Shown here: positions 16,043 to 25,929 of the stretch, piece by piece | Layout: every line of letters starts with the position of its first letter | Position numbering within the stretch: position 1 is the stretch's first letter | Assembly (NCBI GenBank): GCA_044507065.1 | Contig: JBIQJY010000016.1 | Location: 1-61,144 of the forward strand | DNA from: SCN-69-37 sp044507065 | GTDB taxonomy: Bacteria > Acidobacteriota > Vicinamibacteria > Vicinamibacterales > SCN-69-37 | Direction of reading: 5' to 3' | DNA length: 61,144 bases | Made by a program: the position numbers and the translations under genes | The notes under the pieces: model-generated | Told to the model about the DNA's origin: nothing | Seen by the model: only the letters and a program-made list of their open reading frames with translations | Database searches by the model: none

Positions 16043-16651
16043 ATGTCATTTCATCCGGCAATGAATTACGGACGCGGCCGATATCAGTCGGCCCGACAGC
16101 TGCCCGAGGAGGGGCCGGCCTTCGCCTATACGGAGGAGAACCGGCAGCGCCTCGAGGCGATCTGCGCGCGGTATCCGCCCGAGCAGCGCAAGTCGGCGAT
16201 CCTGGCCGCGCTCTTCCTGGCGCAGCAGCAGCAGGGGCACATCACCCGCAACGCCATGCGGCACGTGGGTGAGGTCATCGGCTGCACGCCGGCGGACGTC
16301 GAGGACGTCGTCACCTACTACACGATGTTCTACACGCGGCCCGTCGGCCGTCACGTGCTGGCCGTCTGCCGGACGCTGTCGTGCGCGCTGATGGGTGCCG
16401 AGCGTGTGACCGAGGAGCTGTCGCAGCTGCTCGGCGTCAAGTCGGGCGAGACCGACGCGGCCGGCGAGTTCACCCTGCTCGAGGTCGAGTGTCTCGGCGC
16501 CTGCGATCGCGCGCCGGTCGTCTCGGTCAACGACCACTGGCACGAATGCCAGAGCCCTGACGACGTCCGGGCGCTGGTCGACGGGCTGCGGCGCGAGGGC
16601 ACGACGTCGCTCACCGGGTGCCACCTGCGTGTGGCGGGAGACGAGCAGTGA
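16043..16651 (+). CDS. nuoE: NADH-quinone oxidoreductase subunit E
   Basis: NuoE carries the [2Fe-2S] cluster N1a. The 202-residue protein has the thioredoxin-like fold segments EVIGCTPADVEDVVTYYTMF. The four cluster cysteines lie in VCRTLSCALMGAE and LEVECLGACDRAPV. It is slightly longer than the E. coli protein, with an N-terminal extension rich in Tyr, Gly and Pro. Its stop overlaps the nuoF start (GTGA). Confidence 0.96.
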   Translation: MSFHPAMNYGRGRYQSARQLPEEGPAFAYTEENRQRLEAICARYPPEQRKSAILAALFLAQQQQGHITRNAMRHVGEVIGCTPADVEDVVTYYTMFYTRPVGRHVLAVCRTLSCALMGAERVTEELSQLLGVKSGETDAAGEFTLLEVECLGACDRAPVVSVNDHWHECQSPDDVRALVDGLRREGTTSLTGCHLRVAGDEQ

Positions 16652-17955
16652 GCGAACCGTTACTGACGCGTTACGTGCGCGAGCCCAACAGCTTCACGCT
16701 CGACTTCTACACGAAGCACGGCGGGTACGAGGCGCTGCGCAAGGCGCTCGCCATGACGCCCGAATCGGTCATCGACGTCGTGAAGGCGTCGGGCCTGCGC
16801 GGGCGCGGTGGCGCCGGCTTCCCGACGGGCCTCAAGTGGCAGTTCGTCGACAAGACGTCGCCCAAGCCCAAGTACATCTGCTGCAACGCCGACGAGAGCG
16901 AGCCGGGCACGTTCAAGGACCACGTGCTGATGGAGCGCAATCCGCACCTGCTGTTCGAGGGGTGCCTCATCGGCTGCCACGCGATAGGCGCGAAGGTCGC
17001 CTACATCTACATTCGCGGCGAGTTCTATCACGTCCAGGAGATCCTCGAACGCGAGCTGGAGAAGGCGCGGGCGGCCGGGTTCATCGGCAGGAACATCTTC
17101 GGCACCGGCTTCGACTGCGAGATCTACGTGCACCGCGGCGCGGGGGCGTATGAGGCGGGGGAGGAGACGGCGCTCATCGAGTCGCTCGAGGGCAAGCGCG
17201 CGCAGCCGCGGCTCAAGCCCCCGTTTCCCGCCGTCGAGGGCCTTTACGGGTGCCCGACCGCGGTCAACAACGTCGAAACGCTCTGCAACGTCCCGCTCAT
17301 CATCGAGCACGGTGCGGAATGGTTCGCCGCGCTCGGTCCCGAGAAGAATGGCGGCCCGAAGCTCTACTGCATCAGCGGTCACGTGCGGCGTCCCGGCGTC
17401 TACGAGGCGTCGATGCACACGCCGCTGCGCGATCTGGTCTACGACGAGCGGTTCGGCGGCGGCATCCGCGACGGTCGCGCGCTCAAGTGCGTGATCCCGG
17501 GCGGCTCGTCGGTGCCCGTGCTGCTGCCCGACCAGCTGGACGTGCCGGCGAGCTTCGACGGCGTGGCGTCGGCCGGCTCGCTGCTCGGCTCGGCGGGCAT
17601 CATCGTCATGGACGAGACCACCTGCATGGTGTGGGCGGCCGAGAACCTGCTGCACTTCTACCGGCACGAGTCGTGCGGCAAGTGCACGCCGTGCCGCGAG
17701 GGCGGCGCCTGGCTGCACAACATCCTCGGCAAGATCGAGCGCGGCGAGGGCCAGATGAAGGATCTGGACCTGCTGCTCTCGATCGCGGGCAACATCATGG
17801 GCAAGACGCTCTGCGCCTTCGGCGACGCGGCCGCGACGCCGGTGCTCACGACGGTCCGGACGTTCCGCGAGGAGTACGAGGCGCACGTGCGCGAGGGCCG
17901 TTGTCCGCTGCCGGCACCGTGGCGCGCGGGCGCCCGCACGGTGGGGGCGCACTGA
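16648..17955 (+). CDS. nuoF: NADH-quinone oxidoreductase subunit F
   Basis: NuoF binds NADH and FMN and the [4Fe-4S] cluster N3. The 435-residue protein starts with GTG at 16648. It shows the FMN/NADH segment GLRGRGGAGFPTGLKW, then CNADESEPGTFKDH, GAGAYEAGEETALIESLEG, and the cluster motif ESCGKCTPCREG with a later Cys in GKTLCAFGDAA. nuoG, which normally comes next, is absent: nuoH begins two bases after the nuoF stop. Confidence 0.97.
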   Translation: MSEPLLTRYVREPNSFTLDFYTKHGGYEALRKALAMTPESVIDVVKASGLRGRGGAGFPTGLKWQFVDKTSPKPKYICCNADESEPGTFKDHVLMERNPHLLFEGCLIGCHAIGAKVAYIYIRGEFYHVQEILERELEKARAAGFIGRNIFGTGFDCEIYVHRGAGAYEAGEETALIESLEGKRAQPRLKPPFPAVEGLYGCPTAVNNVETLCNVPLIIEHGAEWFAALGPEKNGGPKLYCISGHVRRPGVYEASMHTPLRDLVYDERFGGGIRDGRALKCVIPGGSSVPVLLPDQLDVPASFDGVASAGSLLGSAGIIVMDETTCMVWAAENLLHFYRHESCGKCTPCREGGAWLHNILGKIERGEGQMKDLDLLLSIAGNIMGKTLCAFGDAAATPVLTTVRTFREEYEAHVREGRCPLPAPWRAGARTVGAH

Positions 17956-17956
17956 C

Positions 17957-18988
17957 ATGAGCATCGATCCCCAGCTTGTCGCGCACCTGGGCGTCATCGG
18001 CTTCACGTTCTTCATGCTGCTCAACTCGGCGGCGATCCTCGTCTACATGGAGCGGAAGATCGCGGCTGTCGTGCAGCAGCGGTACGGCCCGTACCTGGTC
18101 GGGCCGCAGGGGCTGCTGCAGCCGCTGGCCGACATCATCAAGCTGATGTTCAAGGAGGAGCTGCGGCCGAAGGCCGCCGATTCCTTCCTGTTCTACCTGG
18201 CGCCCATCATCTGCGCCGCCGCGGCGTTCACCGCCTTCTCGGTGGTGCCGTTCGGCGCGCCGACGACGTTTTTCGGCCTGCTCGACGAACCGGTTCGACT
18301 GCAGGCGGCCAACGTCAACGTCGGGCTGCTCGTCATCTTTGCGGTCAGTTCGATGGGCGTCTACGGCATCGTGCTGGCCGGCTGGGCGTCCAACAGCAAG
18401 TACTCGCTGCTCGGCGGCCTGCGGGCGGCCGCGCAGATGATCAGCTACGAGCTGTCGTTCGGCCTGTCGTTCGCCACCATCATCATGCTGGCCGGGTCGC
18501 TCTCGCTCGGCGAGATCGTCGACCAGCAGCAGGGCTACTGGTTCGGGTTCATTCCGCGCTGGTACATCTTCCTGCAGCCGATCGCGTTCTTCATCTTCCT
18601 GACGTCGGGCGTGGCCGAGACCAACCGTGCACCGTTCGACTTCCCCGAGGCCGAACAGGAACTGGTGGCCGGCTACCACACCGAGTACAGCTCGATGACC
18701 TTCGCGCTGTTCTTCATGGCCGAGTACGTCGCGATGGTCACCGTCTCGGCCGTGGCGGTGAACCTGTTCCTCGGCGGCTGGCACGGGCCGTGGCTGCCTG
18801 AATGGCTCGGCTGGATCTGGTTCCTCGTGAAGGTCGCGGGGCTGCTCTTCTTCTATATCTGGATGCGGTGGACGCTCCCGCGGTATCGCTACGACCAGTT
18901 GATGGAATTCGGCTGGAAGTGGCTGCTGCCGGCGGCGGTCATCAATCTCCTGGTGACGGCCGGCTTCGTCATCTACGGCGGCTGGTAG
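17957..18988 (+). CDS. nuoH: NADH-quinone oxidoreductase subunit H
   Basis: NuoH is the membrane subunit that joins the quinone site to the proton path. The 343-residue protein has about eight hydrophobic helices. The conserved cytoplasmic loop is RAPFDFPEAEQELVAGYHTE, whose glutamates are typical, and MERKIAAVVQQRYGP lies near the N-terminus. nuoI, usually next, is missing: nuoJ begins ten bases downstream. Confidence 0.97.
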   Translation: MSIDPQLVAHLGVIGFTFFMLLNSAAILVYMERKIAAVVQQRYGPYLVGPQGLLQPLADIIKLMFKEELRPKAADSFLFYLAPIICAAAAFTAFSVVPFGAPTTFFGLLDEPVRLQAANVNVGLLVIFAVSSMGVYGIVLAGWASNSKYSLLGGLRAAAQMISYELSFGLSFATIIMLAGSLSLGEIVDQQQGYWFGFIPRWYIFLQPIAFFIFLTSGVAETNRAPFDFPEAEQELVAGYHTEYSSMTFALFFMAEYVAMVTVSAVAVNLFLGGWHGPWLPEWLGWIWFLVKVAGLLFFYIWMRWTLPRYRYDQLMEFGWKWLLPAAVINLLVTAGFVIYGGW

Positions 18989-18998
18989 GCGGGGGACG

Positions 18999-19514
18999 AT
19001 GGACGCACTTTTCTTCTGGGTGTTCGCGGCCGTGTCGGTCGTGGCGTCGATCCTGGTGGTCGGGCAGCGCAACCCGATGTACAGCGTGCTGCTGCTGATT
19101 GCCTCGTTCGCCTCGCTGGCCGGCCTCTACGTGCTGCTCGGCGCGCCGTTCGTCGCGGCGATACAGATCATCGTCTACGCCGGCGCCATCATGGTGCTGT
19201 TCCTGTTCGTCGTCATGCTGCTCAACGCATCGGCCGAGGCGCCCGAGTCGGGGGCCGCGCGCCGGGCGGTGGGGGCCGGACCGCGGCGCTTCGGTGCCGT
19301 GCTCGCGGCGCTGCTGGCGGTCGAGCTGGCGTGGTCGTTCCAGCGCATCCGCGGCGTCGCGCTGCCGACCGATGACGTGCAGGCGCCGACGAGCGTCCAC
19401 AGCATCGGCATGACGCTGTTCACCGACTACGCGTTCGCCTTCGAGGCCACCTCCGTGCTGATTCTCGTCGCCATGGTCGGAGCCATCGTGCTCGCGCGCA
19501 GGGAGGCATCGTAG
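18999..19514 (+). CDS. nuoJ: NADH-quinone oxidoreductase subunit J
   Basis: NuoJ is a membrane subunit whose third helix undergoes pi-bulge changes in complex I. The 171-residue protein has five hydrophobic segments and the typical NPMYSVLLLIASFASLAGLY and YAGAIMVLFLFVVMLL stretches. The ATG at 18999 follows GGGGGAC. Its TAG is directly followed by the nuoK ATG. Confidence 0.94.
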   Translation: MDALFFWVFAAVSVVASILVVGQRNPMYSVLLLIASFASLAGLYVLLGAPFVAAIQIIVYAGAIMVLFLFVVMLLNASAEAPESGAARRAVGAGPRRFGAVLAALLAVELAWSFQRIRGVALPTDDVQAPTSVHSIGMTLFTDYAFAFEATSVLILVAMVGAIVLARREAS

Positions 19515-19832
19515 ATGTTCCCGCTGCCCGATCCCACGTTCAATTCGTACCTCATGCTGTCGGCCGTCCTGTTCTCGATCGGCACGGCCGGCGTGTTCCT
19601 GCGCCGCAACCTGATCACGGTGCTGCTGTCGATCGAGGTGATGCTCAACGCGGTCAACATCACGTTTGTCGCGGCCGACCGGTATTTCAACCACGTGGAC
19701 GGCCAGATCATCGTGTTCTTCGTGATGACCGTCGCCGCGGCCGAGGCCGCCGTGGGGCTGGCCATCATCATCGCGCTGTTCCGGCACAGGGAAACCCTGA
19801 ACCCGGACGACTTCACGAGCCTGAAGTGGTGA
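19515..19832 (+). CDS. nuoK: NADH-quinone oxidoreductase subunit K
   Basis: NuoK is a small three-helix membrane subunit related to MrpC. The 105-residue product has the conserved glutamates in LLSIEVMLNAVNI and AAAEAAVGLAIIIALFRH. It begins immediately after the nuoJ stop and ends four bases before the nuoL start. Confidence 0.95.
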   Translation: MFPLPDPTFNSYLMLSAVLFSIGTAGVFLRRNLITVLLSIEVMLNAVNITFVAADRYFNHVDGQIIVFFVMTVAAAEAAVGLAIIIALFRHRETLNPDDFTSLKW

Positions 19833-19836
19833 CCGC

Positions 19837-21834
19837 GTGCTGTACCTGATTCCGCTCCTGCCGTTCCTCGGGTTCCTGCTCAATACCGCCTTCCGCCACC
19901 GCGTGTCGAAGGCGGTGTCGGGCGCCATGGCCACGGGCGCCATGGGGCTGGCCTTCGGCGTGTCGCTCGCGGCCGTCTGGCGCGTGCTCGGCAGCGCACC
20001 GGTCGAGGGCGTGCGCGCCATCCGCGAAACGCTCTACACGTGGATTGCCTCGGGCACGCTGACCGTCGAGCTGGCGCTGCGGCTCGACCCGCTGGCCTCG
20101 GTGATGATTCTCGTCATCACCGGCATCGGGACGCTCATCCACCTGTACTCGACCGCCTACATGCACGAGGAGTCCGACAGCGAGTTCGCGCGGTACTTCT
20201 CGTACCTGAACCTGTTTGCCGCCTTCATGCTGGTCCTCGTGCTCGGGGCCAACTTCCCGGTGATGTTCATCGGGTGGGAAGGGGTCGGCCTCTGTTCGTA
20301 CCTGCTCATCGGGTTCTGGTTCAGGAAGCCGTCGGCCAACGACGCCGGCAAGAAGGCGTTCATCGTCAACCGCGTCGGCGACTTCGCGTTCCTCCTCGGC
20401 ATGTTCTGGCTGTTCGCGATGTTCGGCACGCTCGACTTCCAGGAGATCGCGCGCCTGGCGGCCGGCGTTCCCGTCGAACTGGCCATCGGCGCCGTGACGG
20501 GCATCACCCTGCTGCTGCTCGTGGGCGCGACGGGCAAGTCGGCCCAGATTCCGCTCTACGTCTGGCTGCCCGACGCGATGGAAGGCCCGACGCCGGTGTC
20601 GGCCCTCATCCACGCGGCAACGATGGTGACGGCCGGCGTGTACATGATTGCGCGCAACGCCGTGCTCTTCAGCCACGCGCCAATCACCATGGAAGTGGTC
20701 GCGGTCGTCGGCGTCGTGACGGCGCTCGTGGCCGGGACGATCGGCCTCGTGCAGAACGACATCAAGCGCGTGCTGGCCTACTCGACCGTCTCGCAGCTCG
20801 GCTACATGTTCCTGGCCGTCGGCGTGGGCGCCTTCTCGGGCGGTATCTTCCACCTCTACACCCACGCGTTCTTCAAGGCGCTGCTGTTCCTCGGATCGGG
20901 CGCGGTGATTCACGCGCTGCACGGCGAGCAGGACCTGCGCAACATGGGCGGCCTGCGGCGTGAGCTGCCGGTGACCTACTGGACGTTCCTCGTCGGCACG
21001 CTCGCGATTGCCGGCGTGCCGATGCTCTCCGGGTTCTTCTCGAAGGACGAAATTCTCTTCCGCACGTTCGAGAGCGGCCATCCCGTGCTCTGGAGCCTGG
21101 CGGTGCTGACCGCGCTGCTGACGGCCATCTACATGTTCCGCCTGCTCTACATGACCTTCTTCGGCCCGGCCCGGTGGCAGGCCGCATCGTCGCACGGTCA
21201 CGGCGATCATGCGGCCCCGGCCGCGAGCGCCGGCCACGCGGCGCACGGTACGTCCGGGGGGCACCTGCACGATGCGCCGCCGGCCATGGCCATCGCACTC
21301 ATCGTGCTGGCCGTCGGATCAGTCGTGGCCGGATACGTCGGGATTCCCGAGGCCATCGTGCACGGCGGCAACCGCATGGAGGCCTTCCTCGCGCCGAGCT
21401 TCCGCGCGCCGGGTGCCGTGGTGCCGGCCGTCGAAGCGGAGCATCACCTGGCGGCCGAGCTGACGCTCATGGGCGTGTCGACGCTCGTGGCGTTTGCGGG
21501 TATCGGCATCGCCACGCTGCTGTTCCTGCGCCGACCGGAACTGGCCACGGCGGCCGCCGCACGGTTCGGCGGCGTGCATCGCCTGCTGCTCAACAAGTAC
21601 TACGTGGACGAGCTCTACGATGGCGCCATCGTGCAGCCGATCAAGCGGCTGTCGACCGGCCTCTGGCGCGGGGTCGACGCCGCGCTGATCGACGGCGTGG
21701 TCAACGGTGCCGGGCTGGTCGTCCGGGGCTGGAGTTCGGTGCTGCGGCGCCTCCAGACCGGATCGGTGCGGGCGTATGCCATGTCGATGTTCGTCGGAGT
21801 CGTCGTGATGGTGGGGTATTACCTGTGGCGGTAG
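19837..21834 (+). CDS. nuoL: NADH-quinone oxidoreductase subunit L
   Basis: NuoL is the largest antiporter-like proton-pumping subunit, with a long lateral helix at its C-terminus. The 665-residue protein starts with GTG at 19837. It carries WEGVGLCSYLLIGFWF, KSAQIPLYVWLPDAMEGPTP and HAATMVTAGVYMIAR. A His-rich loop of about 30 residues (roughly 450-480, rich in His, Gly, Ala and Ser) lies between helices near the C-terminus. Such loops vary in this family. Confidence 0.96.
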   Translation: MLYLIPLLPFLGFLLNTAFRHRVSKAVSGAMATGAMGLAFGVSLAAVWRVLGSAPVEGVRAIRETLYTWIASGTLTVELALRLDPLASVMILVITGIGTLIHLYSTAYMHEESDSEFARYFSYLNLFAAFMLVLVLGANFPVMFIGWEGVGLCSYLLIGFWFRKPSANDAGKKAFIVNRVGDFAFLLGMFWLFAMFGTLDFQEIARLAAGVPVELAIGAVTGITLLLLVGATGKSAQIPLYVWLPDAMEGPTPVSALIHAATMVTAGVYMIARNAVLFSHAPITMEVVAVVGVVTALVAGTIGLVQNDIKRVLAYSTVSQLGYMFLAVGVGAFSGGIFHLYTHAFFKALLFLGSGAVIHALHGEQDLRNMGGLRRELPVTYWTFLVGTLAIAGVPMLSGFFSKDEILFRTFESGHPVLWSLAVLTALLTAIYMFRLLYMTFFGPARWQAASSHGHGDHAAPAASAGHAAHGTSGGHLHDAPPAMAIALIVLAVGSVVAGYVGIPEAIVHGGNRMEAFLAPSFRAPGAVVPAVEAEHHLAAELTLMGVSTLVAFAGIGIATLLFLRRPELATAAAARFGGVHRLLLNKYYVDELYDGAIVQPIKRLSTGLWRGVDAALIDGVVNGAGLVVRGWSSVLRRLQTGSVRAYAMSMFVGVVVMVGYYLWR

Positions 21835-21880
21835 GTCGCGATTCGCTTGTCGGAGACGCCGGGTGCGGCAGGGGGTGGCC

Positions 21881-23470
<1,590 letters not shown>

Positions 23471-23475
23471 CGATC

Positions 23476-24915
23476 ATGCTGAACCAGATCATTCCCGTCG
23501 TTCCCGTCCTGCTCGTCGTGCTGTCGGCGTGCGCCGTCCTGCTGGCCGAGGCGTTCCGCCGGTCCGGCGATCGGCTGCCGATGGGGGCGCTCGGCCTGAT
23601 CGGCCTGACCGGCGCGATTGTCAGTTCGATCGTGTTGTGGGACCGCAACGCCGTCGGTTTCAACGCCGTCGTGCTCGACAACTACGCGATCTTCTTCAAC
23701 GTGGTGGTCTGCGCCATCGGCATCATCACGATCCTCGTGTCGGCCGGCGCCGCCGATCGCGACCGACTCCCCTCGGGCGAGTACCACGCGCTGACGCTGT
23801 TCTCGGTGGCCGGGATGATGCTCATGGGGTCGACGCGCGACCTGCTCGTGATCTTCATCGCGCTCGAGATCATGTCGCTGGCCGTCTACGTGCTGACCGG
23901 ACTGAAGCGGTCGAGCCTGATTGGCGCCGAGGCGGCCTTCAAGTACTTCGTGCTGGGCGCGTTCGCGAGCGCCTTCTTCCTCTACGGGATCGCCCTGTCC
24001 TACGCGGTCACCGGTACGACGAAGCTCGACGAGCTGGCCGTCCGGGTGGCCGGTGCGAGCCTCGAGCCGAACATCCTGCTGCTGCTGTCGATGGTGATGC
24101 TGCTCGTGGGGTTCGCGTTCAAGGTGTCGGCCGTGCCGTTCCACATGTGGACGCCCGATGCCTACCAGGGCGCGCCCACGCTGGTGACCGGCTTCATGTC
24201 CACGGGGGTGAAGGCGGCCGCCTTCGCGGCCTTCGTCCGCGTCTTCCTCACCACGTTCGAGCCGCTGCGGCTCGACTGGATGCCGGTGCTCTCGGCCATC
24301 GCGGGGCTCACGATGATCCTCGGCACGGTGGCGGCCGTCACGCAGTCGAGTGTCAAACGCATGCTCGCCTATTCCGGCATCGCGCATGCCGGATACCTGC
24401 TGGTGGGTCTCGTGGCGGCCAACCAGGCGGGCAAGGCCGCGATCCTGTTCTACGTCGTGGCATACGCGGTGGCCAATCTGGGCGCCTTCGGCGTGCTTGC
24501 CGCCCTGTCGACTCACGACCGCGACCACGACAACGTGCGCGACTTCGCCGGGCTGTGGCGCGAGCGGCCGGGCATGGCGGCGCTGCTCACGATCTTCCTG
24601 CTGTCGCTCGGCGGGTTCCCGCCGACCGTCGGGTTCGTGGGCAAGTGGTACATCTTCAACGCCGCCATCCAGGAGGGCCTGTTCGCGCTCGCCATTCTGG
24701 GCGTGCTGATGAGCGTCGTCTCGGTCTACTTCTACCTGCGGATTGTCGTGCAGATGTACATGGCCGACGAGGACGGCGTCGTGGCCGCACGGCCGGCGGC
24801 CCCGGCGATTGCCGTCACCGGCATGGTCGTCGCGCTCATTGCCGTCTTCTATCTCGGCGTGCTGCCGGGGCGGCTGCTGTCGATTGCCGCGCAATCGGTG
24901 GCCGGCATTTTCTGA
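23476..24915 (+). CDS. nuoN: NADH-quinone oxidoreductase subunit N
   Basis: NuoN is the third antiporter-like subunit of complex I. The 479-residue protein has about 14 hydrophobic helices. Conserved segments include FIALEIMSLAVYVLTGL, GAEAAFKYFVLGAFASAFFLYG, KVSAVPFHMWTPDAYQGAPT and SVKRMLAYSGIAHAGYLL. It is the last recognisable complex I gene. A small unknown gene starts two bases after its stop. Confidence 0.96.
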   Translation: MLNQIIPVVPVLLVVLSACAVLLAEAFRRSGDRLPMGALGLIGLTGAIVSSIVLWDRNAVGFNAVVLDNYAIFFNVVVCAIGIITILVSAGAADRDRLPSGEYHALTLFSVAGMMLMGSTRDLLVIFIALEIMSLAVYVLTGLKRSSLIGAEAAFKYFVLGAFASAFFLYGIALSYAVTGTTKLDELAVRVAGASLEPNILLLLSMVMLLVGFAFKVSAVPFHMWTPDAYQGAPTLVTGFMSTGVKAAAFAAFVRVFLTTFEPLRLDWMPVLSAIAGLTMILGTVAAVTQSSVKRMLAYSGIAHAGYLLVGLVAANQAGKAAILFYVVAYAVANLGAFGVLAALSTHDRDHDNVRDFAGLWRERPGMAALLTIFLLSLGGFPPTVGFVGKWYIFNAAIQEGLFALAILGVLMSVVSVYFYLRIVVQMYMADEDGVVAARPAAPAIAVTGMVVALIAVFYLGVLPGRLLSIAAQSVAGIF

Positions 24916-24916
24916 G

Positions 24917-25357
24917 ATGTCGAACGACCCTGCCGACGATCGCGTCCTGCCCGACACGCCGGCCCATCGGCCGATCGAGCGGTTCTGGCCCTACGCCGAA
25001 CTGGCCGAGGAGCCGAGCGAGGAAGAGCTGGCCACGCTGCATCCCGAATTGCGCGCGGTGCTGTTCGGCGCACCGTCGCTGCCGTTCTCGATGTCGATTG
25101 TCTTCCGGGCGTTCGAGGGTGAGGGCTACGACGAAGCCGTGCGGCGCGCGCGGGCGTCGGACGAGTATGCCGAGTACGAGGTGGGTGGCGCGCTGACGCA
25201 CCGGGCGCGGTTCTACCCGAGCGGGCGTCCGGCGGATCTGCGAGATCTGTACGAACTGGTGGCCCGACGCCCGGACACCGACATCCTCATCGACGACAGG
25301 CCCGTGCCGTACGCCAGGGAACTCTGGCTGCCACTGGTCTGGTTCCTGATTCGGTAG
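24917..25357 (+). CDS. Conserved hypothetical protein at end of nuo operon
   Basis: I do not recognise this 146-residue protein. It is acidic at the N-terminus (EELAEEPSEEELATLHPEL) and has no signal peptide or membrane helix. It ends in the aromatic and proline-rich segment ELWLPLVWFLIR. The ATG at 24917 lies two bases after the nuoN stop, so it is probably co-transcribed and translationally coupled. Codon use looks like its neighbours. A role in complex I assembly or regulation is possible from position only. Confidence 0.7.
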   Translation: MSNDPADDRVLPDTPAHRPIERFWPYAELAEEPSEEELATLHPELRAVLFGAPSLPFSMSIVFRAFEGEGYDEAVRRARASDEYAEYEVGGALTHRARFYPSGRPADLRDLYELVARRPDTDILIDDRPVPYARELWLPLVWFLIR

Positions 25358-25391
25358 CGGTGCGCGCGGCGGCGGGGACGGGGTGTGGGGT

Positions 25392-25430
25392 GGGAAAGAC
25401 GGAACCGGCACCACACGCGGCGCCGGTCCC
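25392..25430 (-). terminator. Terminator downstream of csp
   Basis: On the minus strand, 25430-25401 forms a 12-bp stem with two G-U pairs and a six-base loop, followed by GTCTTTCCC. It starts 8 bases after the csp stop and is a plausible intrinsic terminator. Confidence 0.65.
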
Positions 25431-25437
25431 GCAAGTG

Positions 25438-25644
25438 TCAGCTGGGCTTGGTGACGTTGCCGGCCTGCGGCCCTTTGGGACCGTCGACGATCTCGAATTC
25501 CACCTGCTGGCCTTCTTCGAGCGTCCGGAAGCCGGATCCCTGAATCGCGGAGAAGTGCACGAACACGTCGTTACCACCCTCGCGTTCGATGAATCCGTAA
25601 CCTTTCGCGTTGTTGAACCACTTGACCTTACCAGTGATACGCAT
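25438..25644 (-). CDS. Cold-shock domain protein (CspA family)
   Basis: This 68-residue single cold-shock-domain protein binds single-stranded nucleic acid and acts as an RNA chaperone and antiterminator in well-studied relatives. RNP1 is KGYGFI (residues 14-19) and RNP2 is VFVHF (residues 27-31). The ATG at 25644 follows a leader of about 140 bases that begins at a near-consensus promoter and contains an intrinsic terminator. This suggests regulation at the RNA level. It is divergent from purH. Confidence 0.96.
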   Translation of the reverse strand: MRITGKVKWFNNAKGYGFIEREGGNDVFVHFSAIQGSGFRTLEEGQQVEFEIVDGPKGPQAGNVTKPS

Positions 25645-25727
25645 ACTACTTGCCTGCCTTGCGAGACACGCGACGGAGTGCGCCGCGTCGAACCCCTGCC
25701 GTGGCTACCGCGAGCGCGACAGGGTAC

Positions 25728-25751
25728 AAAAAAGACCGCAAGATGCGGTCT
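25728..25751 (-). terminator. Intrinsic terminator inside the csp leader (attenuator candidate)
   Basis: On the minus strand AGACCGCA and TGCGGTCT form an 8-bp stem with a three-base loop, followed directly by six U (A run at 25728-25733 on the plus strand). It lies about 35-60 bases after the predicted transcription start and about 84 bases before the csp ATG. Default transcription would therefore stop before the gene. Confidence 0.8.
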
Positions 25752-25792
25752 CAACCCAACGGAGACGCCGGCCCGCCCAACGTCAACGCGCG

Positions 25793-25821
25793 ACTATACA
25801 TACGACCGGTATTGCTGTCAA
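25793..25821 (-). promoter_or_regulatory. Near-consensus sigma-70 promoter of csp
   Basis: On the minus strand TTGACA (25821-25816) and TATAGT (25798-25793) are separated by exactly 17 bases. Transcription is expected to start near 25786. It is the strongest promoter match seen in this window. Confidence 0.88.
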
Positions 25822-25878
25822 GAAAAACGGCGCAACCTGGGTTTGTAGCATTCTACTGTCCGACAGGTCGGTTTTCCA

Positions 25879-25897
25879 CGAGAATCTGACGTTCTCG
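25879..25897. promoter_or_regulatory. Inverted repeat upstream of purH
   Basis: CGAGAA (25879-25884) and TTCTCG (25892-25897) are perfect inverted arms with a 7-base centre, 33 bases before the purH ATG. They could be an operator for purH or lie upstream of the csp promoter. The regulator is unknown, and the sequence does not match the E. coli PurR site. Confidence 0.4.
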
Positions 25898-25929
25898 CCC
25901 GCCTGGTCTATTTGAAAGGTATTAACAGC

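Noticed and set aside
14383..16272. Plus-strand frame spanning the second gap and nuoD
   Set aside because: It is out of frame with nuoD, crosses the N run and has only low-complexity sequence.
25360..25848. Plus-strand frame antisense to csp
   Set aside because: The csp cold-shock domain on the other strand is clear. This frame has no family features and covers the csp terminator and promoter.
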